A DNA stretch of 64,000 nt from Hydrogenophaga borbori (GTDB lineage: Bacteria; Pseudomonadota; Gammaproteobacteria; Burkholderiales; Burkholderiaceae_C): NCBI RefSeq assembly GCF_003417535.1, contig NZ_QVLS01000001.1, positions 1-64,000 on the forward strand, in the 5' to 3' direction. Each line of letters begins with the position of its first letter. The stretch's first letter is position 1. Below, in pieces: positions 33,981-41,849 of the stretch. The position numbers were made by a program, and so were the translations under genes. Below the pieces are notes generated by a model that made no database searches, was not told the origin of the DNA, and saw nothing but the letters and a program-made list of their open reading frames with translations.

Positions 33981-34009
33981 AAAGCCACCGCTCGCGGTGG
34001 CTTTTTCTT
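33981..34009. terminator. Bidirectional terminator between the LivK-like and gpx genes
   Basis: AAAGCCACCG (33981-33990) pairs with CGGTGGCTTT (33995-34004) around a 4-nt loop. TTTTTCTTT follows on the + strand and GGCTTTTTGC is read on the minus strand, so it can serve both converging genes. Confidence 0.9.
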
Positions 34010-34023
34010 TGGGCGGGCGGCGC

Positions 34024-34578
34024 TCAGCCCTTGGCCGCCAGTGCCGCCTCCACGGCCCGGGTCAGGGTGCGGCCCATGGGCTCGGTGGCGCTGGCGAACT
34101 GATCGATCACGTGGCCGTCGCGGCCGACGAGGTACTTGTGGAAGTTCCAGCGCGGCGACACGCCGGTGGCCTGGCGCAGCTGCAGGTACAGCGGGTTGGC
34201 CTGCGCGCCCGTGACCACGCTCTTGTCGAACATCGGGAAGCGCACGCCGTAGGTGTTGAAGCACAGCTCGGCGATCTGCTTCGCGTCGCCGGTTTCCTGG
34301 GCGAAATCGTTCGACGGGAATCCGAGGACCACCAGCCCCTGCTCGCGGTACTTGGCGAACAGCGCCTCCAGGCCTTCGTATTGCTTCGTGAAGCCGCAGT
34401 AGCTGGCGGTGTTGACCACCAGCAGCACCTTGCCCGCGTACTGGCACAGGTCCTGTGGCGCGCCGTCCTGCAGGCGGGGGAAGCGGTGGTTCAGCAGGGC
34501 GGGGCAGGCGCCCGCCCGGGCGAAGGGGGCGCCCAGCAGGGCCAGCGGGGCGGCAAGGCAGAGGAGGCGGCGTTTCAT
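34024..34578 (-). CDS. Glutathione peroxidase-family protein, exported
   Basis: A 184-aa thiol peroxidase with a signal peptide (MKRRLLCLAAPLALLGA, cleavage near ARAGA), so probably periplasmic. The peroxidatic Cys is in NTASYCGFTKQ and the Trp is in RWNFHKYLV. The segment that carries the catalytic Gln in many Gpx proteins (FPCNQF) reads FPSNDF here, so Gln is replaced by Asp, as in a subset of bacterial enzymes. Without a selenocysteine or glutathione-binding evidence it may use thioredoxin. It is the last gene downstream of the AEC permease. Confidence 0.85.
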   Translation of the reverse strand: MKRRLLCLAAPLALLGAPFARAGACPALLNHRFPRLQDGAPQDLCQYAGKVLLVVNTASYCGFTKQYEGLEALFAKYREQGLVVLGFPSNDFAQETGDAKQIAELCFNTYGVRFPMFDKSVVTGAQANPLYLQLRQATGVSPRWNFHKYLVGRDGHVIDQFASATEPMGRTLTRAVEAALAAKG

Positions 34579-34654
34579 GCGGGGCATTGTGGGCCGCCGC
34601 CCGACGGTCGACAACCGGGCGTCCCAGCGCCCCTGGCGCGAGCCGGGAGAAACC

Positions 34655-35569
34655 TCAGCGAAGGCCGCCCAGCACCCCCAGCGCGAAGGGCAGGCTCAGC
34701 ATGCCCAGCAGCGTGGACAGCGTCACCAGTCCGGCCACGTAGGGCCCGTTGTAGCCCATGCGCGCGGCCAGCACGTAGCAGCTCGACGCCGTGGGCACGG
34801 CAGAAAAGGTCAGCAGAACGGCGGTCTGCGTGGCATCCAGCCGGAACAGCCGGGCCAGGCCGAAGGCCATCAGCGGCATGGCCAGGTGCTTGATGGCCAG
34901 CACCGCCACCGCCAGCGTCTTGGCCGAGGCCATGCTGCCGAATTGCATGCCCGCGCCGGCCGCCATGAGGCCCAGCGCCAGCGAGGCCTGGCCGATGCGG
35001 TTGACCGTGGGCGCGAGCCAGTCGGGCAGCGAGAAGCCCAGCAGGTTGGCGAGCAGGCCCGATGCCGTGGCGATGATCAGCGGGTTGCGCAGCAACTCGC
35101 GCCCGAAGCCCTTGTTGGCGTGGCGCGCCATGGGCCAGACGGCCCCCACGTTGAAGATGGGCACGCAGCAGCCGATGATCACCGCCACCATCAGCAGCGC
35201 CTGCGGGCCCGCGATCCGGTCGGCCAGCGCGAGCAGGATGAAGGAATTGAAGCGAAAGCCCACCTGCGCACTGGCCGCGTGCAGCCGCACGTCGATGCAC
35301 CGGCCCAGCCAGGGCCAATGCGGCAGCGAGTAGGTGAGGGCGATGGCGCACAGCGCGAGCGACACGGCCGCGCCGACCAGGGCGGAGGCGGCCCCCAGGT
35401 CCAGCGGGTTTTTGACGATGCTCTGAAACAGCAGCACCGGGAACAGGAAGTAGTAGACCAGGCTCTCGACCTGTTCCCACACCGGGCGGTTGAGCTTGGT
35501 GAAGCGGCACACCAGGTAGCCGCACAGGATGAGCGAGAAATCGGGAAAGAGCAGTTGGGCGAAGTTCAC
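34655..35569 (-). CDS. AEC-family (auxin efflux carrier-like) transporter
   Basis: A 304-aa inner-membrane protein with about ten hydrophobic segments and the two-half layout of the AEC family, including FRFNSFI near residue 100 and the SAVPTASSCYVLA segment near 260. Bacterial members export or import malate and other carboxylates; the substrate here is unknown. The start is GTG at 35569. It follows the DUF1850 gene by 29 bases in a run with the TAXI/TRAP transporter. Confidence 0.82.
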   Translation of the reverse strand: MNFAQLLFPDFSLILCGYLVCRFTKLNRPVWEQVESLVYYFLFPVLLFQSIVKNPLDLGAASALVGAAVSLALCAIALTYSLPHWPWLGRCIDVRLHAASAQVGFRFNSFILLALADRIAGPQALLMVAVIIGCCVPIFNVGAVWPMARHANKGFGRELLRNPLIIATASGLLANLLGFSLPDWLAPTVNRIGQASLALGLMAAGAGMQFGSMASAKTLAVAVLAIKHLAMPLMAFGLARLFRLDATQTAVLLTFSAVPTASSCYVLAARMGYNGPYVAGLVTLSTLLGMLSLPFALGVLGGLR

Positions 35570-35598
35570 GGCGCGAATCGTAAGGGCGCGACGTGGCC

Positions 35599-36009
35599 TC
35601 AGCGCGACGCCGCCCGCTCGCAGGCCGTCATTTCGGTGACCTTGCCATCGGAGCGCAGCCAGTGGCCCATGGGCTGGCAGCGGCCGTTCACGCACAGCTC
35701 GAAGTCGGCGGTGAACTCCGAGCGCGTGAGCGGCAGCCGCCGGGGCGATCGCTCCGTGGGCGTGTAGTGGTACCAGCCGTCGCGCAACCGGGCGTCGGGC
35801 GGCGGCTCCATGCCCGCCGCGGAGCCCTTGATGCGCGCGGCGGTGGCCAACAGGCGCGCGGGCGGTCCGCTCACCTCGTAGTCTTCTTCCCAGCGCACCT
35901 TTTCGATGCTGTGCACCCACGCCAGGGTGAAGTGCCGGCCCGGCACGAAGACCGCGTGTTGCGGGGCCGCGGCCAGCGCCAGGCACAGCCCCAGCAGGCC
36001 CGCTGCCAC
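35599..36009 (-). CDS. DUF1850 protein linked to a TRAP transporter
   Basis: A 136-aa exported protein with an N-terminal hydrophobic segment (LLGLCLALAAAP). DUF1850 members are small proteins typically encoded next to fused TRAP permeases of the TAXI class; the core pattern is FTLAWVHSIEKVRWEEDYEV. The function is unknown. The start is GTG at 36009, 13 bases after the permease stop, so the genes are probably co-translated. Confidence 0.8.
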   Translation of the reverse strand: MAAGLLGLCLALAAAPQHAVFVPGRHFTLAWVHSIEKVRWEEDYEVSGPPARLLATAARIKGSAAGMEPPPDARLRDGWYHYTPTERSPRRLPLTRSEFTADFELCVNGRCQPMGHWLRSDGKVTEMTACERAASR

Positions 36010-36022
36010 TTTGTCGCCCGCC

Positions 36023-38077
36023 TCAGCGCGCGCCGGCCCGGCCCATCGCCGGGCGGCGTGTGCGCCACCAGTGCCAGGCGACGAAGAGCACGATCGCCGC
36101 CAGGCCGATCTCGTCGGTGAGCGGCAGGGCGGCCACCAGGAAGCAGGCGGCCACCACCGCCCACAAGCGCTCCCACCACGCCAGCGGCGCGAACAGGAAG
36201 CCGATGGCGCCCGCCCCCCACATCGCGATGGCCAGCACCGCCTTGAGGACGACGTAGGCCACGGCGCCCCAGTCGTCGCTCTGCATCATCAGCGCGGGGG
36301 AGTACACCGCCATGAAGGGCATGATGAACCCGGCGATGGCCACGCGGATCGCCTGAACGCTGATCTTCAGCCCCGTCTCCCGGGCGATGGGGGCGGCTGC
36401 GAAGCAGGCCAGGGCCACCGGTGGGGTGAGGTCGGCCATGATGCCGAAGTAGAAAACGAACATGTGCGAGACGATCAGCGGCACGCCGAGCTCAAGCAGC
36501 ACCGGCGCGGCGAGCGAGCTGGTGATGATGTAGTTGGGGATGGTCGGAATGCCCATGCCCAGCACGAGGCAGGTGAGCATGGTCAGCAGCAGGGCCAGAA
36601 ACAGGTTGTCGTGTCCGATGGCGATCACGCGTCCGCCGATTTCGGCCGCCACGCCCGTGAGGTTGATGACCCCGATGATCACGCCCACGAGCGCGCAGGC
36701 GATGGCCACCGGCAGCGCGTGGCGTGCCCCATCCACCAGGCTTTGCACGGCCAGCTGGCGGGCATCGCCGCCGCGGCGAAGCGCAAAGCTCAGGGCGACC
36801 AACAGCAGCGTGATCACGTAGAAGGTGCCCACCCCGAAGTGGTAGAAGCCCGCCGTGGCCAAGCCCAGCAGCACCCAGGCCAGCACGCGCAGCGCGTTGC
36901 CTTTGACGCCGCTGATGACGGCGGCGCCAAAGATCAGGATGACCGTGAGCCCCAGCCCCACCGTGCCCGAGAACAGCGGTGTGTAGCCGGAGAACAGCAG
37001 GCCGACCAGGCCGGCCAGTGGCAGCAGGAGATACCAGCGGTCCTTGACGGCGGCCCAGGGGTTGGGGCATTCGTCTTTGGGCAGTCCCAGCAGGCCCTTG
37101 CGGCCGGCTTCGAGGTGCACCATCCAGAACGCGGTGCCGAAGTAGAGGATGGCGGGAATCAGGGCGGCCTTGACGATGTCCACGTAGGGCACGTTGATCG
37201 TCTCGGCCATGATGAAGGCCACCGCGCCCATCACCGGCGGCATGATCTGCCCGCCCATGCTGGCGGTGGCCTCCACGCCGCCGGCGAAGGCCGGCGAGTA
37301 GCCGAAGCGTTTCATCAGCGGAATGGTGAACTGGCCCGTGGTGACCACGTTGGCCACGCCGGAGCCGTTGATGGTGCCCATCAGTCCGGAAGAGATGACC
37401 GACACCTTGGCCGGGCCGCCGCGGGTGTGGCCCACCGTGCCCATGGCGAAGTCGTTGAACAGGCGGATCATGCCGGCCTGTTCCAGGAAGGCGCCGAACA
37501 GGATGAACAGAAAGATGTAGGTGGACGACACGTAGGTGGGCGTGCCGTAGATGCCCTCGGTGCCGAAGCCGAGTTGGCCGACGACCTGGTCGAGCCCGTA
37601 GCCCCGGTGGGCGAGCACGCCCGGCAGGTATTGGCCGAAGAGAGCATAGGCAAGAAACATCGCGCAGATCAGCGGCAGGCCCCAGCCCATGACCCGTCGC
37701 GCGGCCTCGAACACCAGTGCGATGGTGACCACACCGACCACCCAGTCCGGTGCGATCAGCTCGCCCGCGCGCGCGGTCAGGTCGGCTTCGTAGACCCAGT
37801 GGTACAGCCCGAACAGGAAGCCGACCCCGCCCAGCACCCAGCCCAGCGCTCGGCCGAGCGCGCCCAGTGCCCCCTCGCGCTGTTCGAAGGGCGGGTACAG
37901 GGCGAAGATCATCAGCAGGACGAAGCCCACGTGGATGGCCCGAATCACCTGGCTCGACAGGGGGTGGAAGGAGGCCATCCAGATCTGGTAGGCCGAGAAG
38001 GCGATGGCCACCCAGAAGATGGCGCCGCGCAAGGGCGCGTGGGTGGGGGTATCGGCGGAGGGTGTCGCGTCGCTCAT
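36023..38077 (-). CDS. TRAP transporter fused permease (4TM/12TM)
   Basis: A 684-aa fused small-plus-large membrane subunit of a TAXI-type TRAP transporter, using an ion gradient to take up an organic acid. At least sixteen hydrophobic segments are visible. The large-subunit block has GSGVANVVTTGQFTIPLMKR and GGQIMPPVMGAVAF, both characteristic. The ATG at 38077 follows an intercistronic hairpin after the binding-protein gene. The substrate is not evident; TAXI systems have been linked to glutamate, 2-oxoglutarate and related acids. Confidence 0.92.
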   Translation of the reverse strand: MSDATPSADTPTHAPLRGAIFWVAIAFSAYQIWMASFHPLSSQVIRAIHVGFVLLMIFALYPPFEQREGALGALGRALGWVLGGVGFLFGLYHWVYEADLTARAGELIAPDWVVGVVTIALVFEAARRVMGWGLPLICAMFLAYALFGQYLPGVLAHRGYGLDQVVGQLGFGTEGIYGTPTYVSSTYIFLFILFGAFLEQAGMIRLFNDFAMGTVGHTRGGPAKVSVISSGLMGTINGSGVANVVTTGQFTIPLMKRFGYSPAFAGGVEATASMGGQIMPPVMGAVAFIMAETINVPYVDIVKAALIPAILYFGTAFWMVHLEAGRKGLLGLPKDECPNPWAAVKDRWYLLLPLAGLVGLLFSGYTPLFSGTVGLGLTVILIFGAAVISGVKGNALRVLAWVLLGLATAGFYHFGVGTFYVITLLLVALSFALRRGGDARQLAVQSLVDGARHALPVAIACALVGVIIGVINLTGVAAEIGGRVIAIGHDNLFLALLLTMLTCLVLGMGIPTIPNYIITSSLAAPVLLELGVPLIVSHMFVFYFGIMADLTPPVALACFAAAPIARETGLKISVQAIRVAIAGFIMPFMAVYSPALMMQSDDWGAVAYVVLKAVLAIAMWGAGAIGFLFAPLAWWERLWAVVAACFLVAALPLTDEIGLAAIVLFVAWHWWRTRRPAMGRAGAR

Positions 38078-38111
38078 GAAATCCTCGACTCGGGACGGGC
38101 AAGAAAGCACA

Positions 38112-38131
38112 ACGGCCCCGTGCGGGGCCGT
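38112..38131 (-). terminator. Intercistronic hairpin between TAXI binding protein and TRAP permease
   Basis: ACGGCCCCG (38112-38120) and CGGGGCCGT (38123-38131) make a very stable GC stem, followed on the minus strand by TGTGCTTTC. It probably attenuates transcription into the permease or protects the 3' end of the binding-protein message, giving more binding protein than permease. Confidence 0.55.
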
Positions 38132-38149
38132 GTGTTCAAGGCAGAAGGA

Positions 38150-39109
38150 CTATTTGATGAGGCCCGCTTCCTTGTAGTAGCGCTCGGCGCCCGGGTGCAG
38201 GGGAACCGGCATGCCCTTGATGGCATTGGCGGGGTTGATGGCCTTGGCCGCGTTGTGCGCGGCGTGCAGCTTGTCCAGGTTGGCGTAGAGCTGTTTGGCC
38301 ATCTGGTAGGCCAGTTCATCGGACACGCCCGAATGCGTGACGAGGAAGTTCGGGATCGCCGCCGTGGGCACATCGGCCGCCTGGCCGCCGTAGGTGTTGG
38401 CCGGGATGGTGGCCGGCTGATAGGCCGGATCGCCGACCTTCGCGACAACCTCGGCGGGGATCGGCACCACCACGATCTTCACCGCCGTGGCCAGGTCGCG
38501 GATGGAGGCCACCCCCAAGCCGGCGGACTGCAGCGTGGCGTCGAGCTGGCGGTTCTTGATGAGCTCGACCGATTCGCCGAACGGCAGGTACTCCACCTTG
38601 CCCAGGTCCTGGTAGCTCAGGCCCGCGGCCTTGAAGATGGCGCGGGCGTTGAGTTCGGTGCCCGAGCGCGCGGCGCCCACGGACACACGCTTGCCCTTCA
38701 GGTCGGCCAGGGTCTTGATGCCCGAGTCCGCGCTGGCCACGATCTGGATGTAGTTGTTGTAGGTGGCCGAGAGGCCACGCAGCTTGTCGAGCTTCTTCGG
38801 GAAGCCGGCCTCGGCGTTGCCGTTCCAGGCGTCGGACACCGCGTCGGCCAGGGAGAAGGCCAGTTCACCGCGGCCGGCCTGCAGCAGGTTGAGGTTTTCG
38901 GCCGACGCCTTGGTCACCTGCGCGGTGGCACGCGCGTTCGGAATGTTCTGCCCGTACACCTGCGCCAGCGCCACGCCGAGCGGGTAGTACACGCCGGCCT
39001 GGCCACCGGTCAGCACGTTGACGAACTGCTGTTGCGCCAGGGCGGCGCCACTGGCGGCGAGTGCGGCGGCCAGGCTGATGCCCAGGCCGATGTGGCGGAT
39101 CAGACGCAT
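38150..39109 (-). CDS. TAXI-family TRAP transporter solute-binding protein
   Basis: A 319-aa periplasmic binding protein with a signal peptide ending near ALAQQQ (about residue 27). The TAXI hallmark VLTGGQAGVYYPLG follows directly, and later AARSGTELNARAIFKAAGL. It delivers the substrate to the fused permease encoded next. It is the first gene of a minus-strand run: TAXI, TRAP, DUF1850, AEC, Gpx. The 214-base divergent gap upstream holds a CCCGCG/CGCGGG hairpin and a CCCACA/TGTGGG inverted repeat but no convincing promoter. Confidence 0.92.
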   Translation of the reverse strand: MRLIRHIGLGISLAAALAASGAALAQQQFVNVLTGGQAGVYYPLGVALAQVYGQNIPNARATAQVTKASAENLNLLQAGRGELAFSLADAVSDAWNGNAEAGFPKKLDKLRGLSATYNNYIQIVASADSGIKTLADLKGKRVSVGAARSGTELNARAIFKAAGLSYQDLGKVEYLPFGESVELIKNRQLDATLQSAGLGVASIRDLATAVKIVVVPIPAEVVAKVGDPAYQPATIPANTYGGQAADVPTAAIPNFLVTHSGVSDELAYQMAKQLYANLDKLHAAHNAAKAINPANAIKGMPVPLHPGAERYYKEAGLIK

Positions 39110-39323
39110 GTGATGTCTCCTGATGTTGTGGTGGGTGAGGGATGGGCGACCTTAACCCAGGGTTCGGCCCCCGCGCTTCGCGGGAAACGCGTAGGCGGCC
39201 CCGGGTTTTCCCCAGGCCGTACCACCCCCAATTCGGGGCGCGCGCCCGTGGCCCACAATGGCGCCCACTGTGGGCACGCGATTTGCGAGCCGCGGTCCTT
39301 ACCGTTCCTCTGGAGTGAATCGC

Positions 39324-40301
39324 ATGACACAACGCCGTCTCTTCAACCTGGCGTCTTTGGCTGCCGGTCTGGTTTTTGCCGCCGGCCCGGCGCTGTCCCA
39401 GGGTTTTCCCAGCAAGCCCGTCACGCTGCAGGTGCCGTTCGCGCCCGGCGGCACCACCGACATCATCGCCCGCGTCATGTCCGAACCGCTGGGCAAGGCA
39501 CTGGGTCAGAACGTGATCGTGCTCAACCGCGCCGGCGGCGGTGGTGTGGTGGGGGCGCAGGAACTGGCGCGCGCCACGCCCGACGGCCACTACATCGGCG
39601 TGGCCACGGTGTCGACCACGGCGGCCAACCCCGCGATCAACCCCAAGATCCCGTACGACACGCTCAACGACTTCACACCCATCATGAACATCGCGGCCAC
39701 GCCCAACGTGATCGCGGTGCACCCCAGCTTCCCGGCCAAGGACTTCAAGGCCTTTCTCGAAGAGGTGAAAAAGAACCCCGGCAAGTACAGCTACGCCAGC
39801 TCGGGCACGGGCGGCATCGGCCACCTGCAGACCGAGCTGTTCAAGAGCCTGACGGGCACCTTCATCACGCACATTCCCTACCGCGGCGCGGGCCCGGCCC
39901 TCAACGACACCATCGGCGGCCAGGTGCCGATCATTTTTGACAACCTGCCCTCGGCGCTGCCGCACATCCTGGGCGGGCGCCTGATCGCGCTGGCGGTGGC
40001 GGCGCCGCAGCGCGTGGCGGCCCTGCCCAACGTGCCCACCTTCAAGGAAATGGGCCTGGAGCCGGTGAACCGCATGGCCTACTACGGCCTCATCGGTCCC
40101 AAGGGCCTGCCGGCCGACGTGGTGAACAAGATCCACGCCGCCGCCGCCGAGGCGCTGAAGGACCCGGCGGTGCGCAAGCGCATCGAGGACACCGGCTCGC
40201 TGGTGGTGGGCAACTCGCCGAGCGAGTTCGCGGCGCAGATCAAGGCCGAGTTCGAGGTCTACAAGCAGGTGGTGGCCAAGCAGAAGCTGCGGCTCGACTG
40301 A
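39324..40301 (+). CDS. Bug-family (tripartite tricarboxylate transporter) binding protein
   Basis: A 325-aa periplasmic binding protein of the large Burkholderiales Bug/TctC family. The signal peptide ends near ALSQG (about residue 25), then FPSKPVTLQVPFAPGGTTDIIAR and the ligand-loop motif GGGGVVGAQELARATPDG. Such proteins bind carboxylates or aromatic acids. No TctA/TctB membrane genes are adjacent, so it is one of the many orphan Bug proteins of this lineage. A TGGAGTG Shine-Dalgarno decides the ATG at 39324. Confidence 0.92.
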   Translation: MTQRRLFNLASLAAGLVFAAGPALSQGFPSKPVTLQVPFAPGGTTDIIARVMSEPLGKALGQNVIVLNRAGGGGVVGAQELARATPDGHYIGVATVSTTAANPAINPKIPYDTLNDFTPIMNIAATPNVIAVHPSFPAKDFKAFLEEVKKNPGKYSYASSGTGGIGHLQTELFKSLTGTFITHIPYRGAGPALNDTIGGQVPIIFDNLPSALPHILGGRLIALAVAAPQRVAALPNVPTFKEMGLEPVNRMAYYGLIGPKGLPADVVNKIHAAAAEALKDPAVRKRIEDTGSLVVGNSPSEFAAQIKAEFEVYKQVVAKQKLRLD

Positions 40302-40309
40302 TTCGGCGG

Positions 40310-41227
40310 ATGGCCCCCAGCAAGAAGGCCGACGAGCACCCCACGCTGTCGGCCTTCATCGACAGCCTCTGGCTCGAAGAGGGCTTGTCGCGCAACACCC
40401 TGGATGCCTACCGCCGCGACCTGGCGCTCTTCGACGCCTGGCTGCGCGGCCAGGGCAAGGCCTTGCCCGAGGCGCTGGAAGCAGACATCCACGGCTACTT
40501 CGCCGAGCGCCACGCGCAGACGCGGGCCAGCACCGCGAACCGCCGCCTCACGGTGTTCCGCCGCTACTACCGCTGGGCCCTGCGCGAGCGTTTCATCACC
40601 GCCGACCCGACCCTGCGGCTGGCGCCGGCGCGCCAGCCGCTGCGTGTGCCCAAAACCTTGAGCGAAGCCCAGGTGGAAGCCCTGCTGGCCGCGCCGGACG
40701 ACGACACCCCGCTGGGCCTGCGTGACCGCAGCATGCTGGAGCTGATGTACGCCAGCGGGCTGCGCGTGAGCGAACTGGTCACTCTCAAGACCTGGCATCT
40801 GGGCCTGGCCGAGCAGGTGCTGCGCATCACCGGCAAGGGCAACAAGGAGCGGCTGGTGCCTTTCGGCCAGGTGGCGGGCGACTGGCTGCAGCGCTACCTC
40901 ACCGAAGGCCGGCCGGCGATCCTGGGCGGCCTGGCGAGCGAGGACCTGTTCGTCACCTCGCGCGGCGCGCGTGCCGGCTCGGCCATGACGCGCGTGATGT
41001 TCTGGCAGCTGGTCAAGCGCTACGCGCGCGAGGCCGGCATCACCGCGCCGCTGTCGCCGCACACCCTGCGCCACGCCTTCGCCACCCACCTGCTCAACCA
41101 CGGTGCCGACCTGCGCGCCGTGCAGATGCTGCTGGGCCACGCGGACATTTCCACCACCACCATTTACACCCATGTGGCGCGCGAGCGGCTCAAGACGGTG
41201 GTGGCGCAGCACCACCCGCGCGGCTGA
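40310..41227 (+). CDS. xerD: Site-specific tyrosine recombinase XerD
   Basis: A 305-aa recombinase that, with XerC, resolves chromosome dimers at dif. The catalytic residues are in place: Arg152 (SGLRVSEL), His251 and Arg254 (HTLRHAFATHLL), His277 (LLGHADIS) and Tyr286 (TTTIYTHV). The N-terminal SAM-like core-binding domain covers residues 10-95. The start lies eight bases after the Bug gene, and it converges with the DUF1439 gene six bases after its stop. XerD is preferred over XerC because of the LGLRDRSMLELMYASGLRVSE pattern (split: LGLRDRSMLEL, then MYASGLRVSE). Confidence 0.93.
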   Translation: MAPSKKADEHPTLSAFIDSLWLEEGLSRNTLDAYRRDLALFDAWLRGQGKALPEALEADIHGYFAERHAQTRASTANRRLTVFRRYYRWALRERFITADPTLRLAPARQPLRVPKTLSEAQVEALLAAPDDDTPLGLRDRSMLELMYASGLRVSELVTLKTWHLGLAEQVLRITGKGNKERLVPFGQVAGDWLQRYLTEGRPAILGGLASEDLFVTSRGARAGSAMTRVMFWQLVKRYAREAGITAPLSPHTLRHAFATHLLNHGADLRAVQMLLGHADISTTTIYTHVARERLKTVVAQHHPRG

Positions 41228-41233
41228 GGGCCG

Positions 41234-41818
41234 TCAGAGCGGCTTGAGGACCAGGCCGATCACCAGTCCCGTCTCGGTCACGGTGATGGGGCCTGGCTGC
41301 AGGCCCATGGCCTCCACTGCCTTCAGGTCCTGCGGCTGCAGCTGGTGCAGCACCACTTCGCGCAGCGACTGCTCGGCCAGCGCGGGAGCGTAGGCGTTGA
41401 GCATGTCCACCACCTCGGGCCGCAGCGTGGGAAAGCGCAGGCGGCTCAGGTGCAGCTGCTGCGCGCGCAGCGTGCGGTCGCTGGCCTCGTAGCGCAGGGC
41501 GAAGTCGACGTCGAAACCGCCCTGGTGCGCGCGGTGGAGGGCCGGGCCGCTGGCCTGTACCGCCATCTCGGCGAGCAGTCGGTTGCGTTGGGGCAGCAGG
41601 CGCAGGCGGGGCGTCTGCAGGTCCAGGTTCAGCACGCCGGGCACCGGGTAGCGCAGCGGGAAGCGCTGCGCCAGCGCCTGCTGCATCTGCTCGGTGGAGA
41701 CGGCGTACCCGGGAGGCTTGTCCTGGTCTGTGTCGGCGTCCGCCGCGCGGGCCGGTGCCGTGGCGCCGAGCGCGGCGGGCAGGCCGGGGAGGGACAGGAG
41801 CAGGGTTCGGCGTTGCAT
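41234..41818 (-). CDS. DUF1439 exported protein
   Basis: A 194-aa protein with a signal peptide (MQRRTLLLSLPGLPAALGA, cleavage near ARAAD). The body resembles DUF1439, a family related to E. coli YceB with a SIMPL/BPI-like curved beta fold: YAVSTEQMQQALAQRFPLRYP followed by LDLQTPRLRL. Such proteins are thought to bind lipids. No lipobox is visible. ATG 41818 is preferred to one six codons upstream because it begins the signal peptide. Confidence 0.72.
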   Translation of the reverse strand: MQRRTLLLSLPGLPAALGATAPARAADADTDQDKPPGYAVSTEQMQQALAQRFPLRYPVPGVLNLDLQTPRLRLLPQRNRLLAEMAVQASGPALHRAHQGGFDVDFALRYEASDRTLRAQQLHLSRLRFPTLRPEVVDMLNAYAPALAEQSLREVVLHQLQPQDLKAVEAMGLQPGPITVTETGLVIGLVLKPL

Positions 41819-41849
41819 GGGCCGTTGGAGGCCCACCCGCCGCGAGGGT

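Noticed and set aside
39251-39276. CCCACA/TGTGGG inverted repeat before the Bug gene as an operator
   Set aside because: Arms are short, GC-rich and of a kind frequent in this sequence; no regulator gene is adjacent.
35906-39940. A 1344-codon open frame on the plus strand across the TRAP/TAXI region
   Set aside because: It runs antisense to four well-supported genes and into another; composition is His/Gln/Arg/Gly-rich without motifs.
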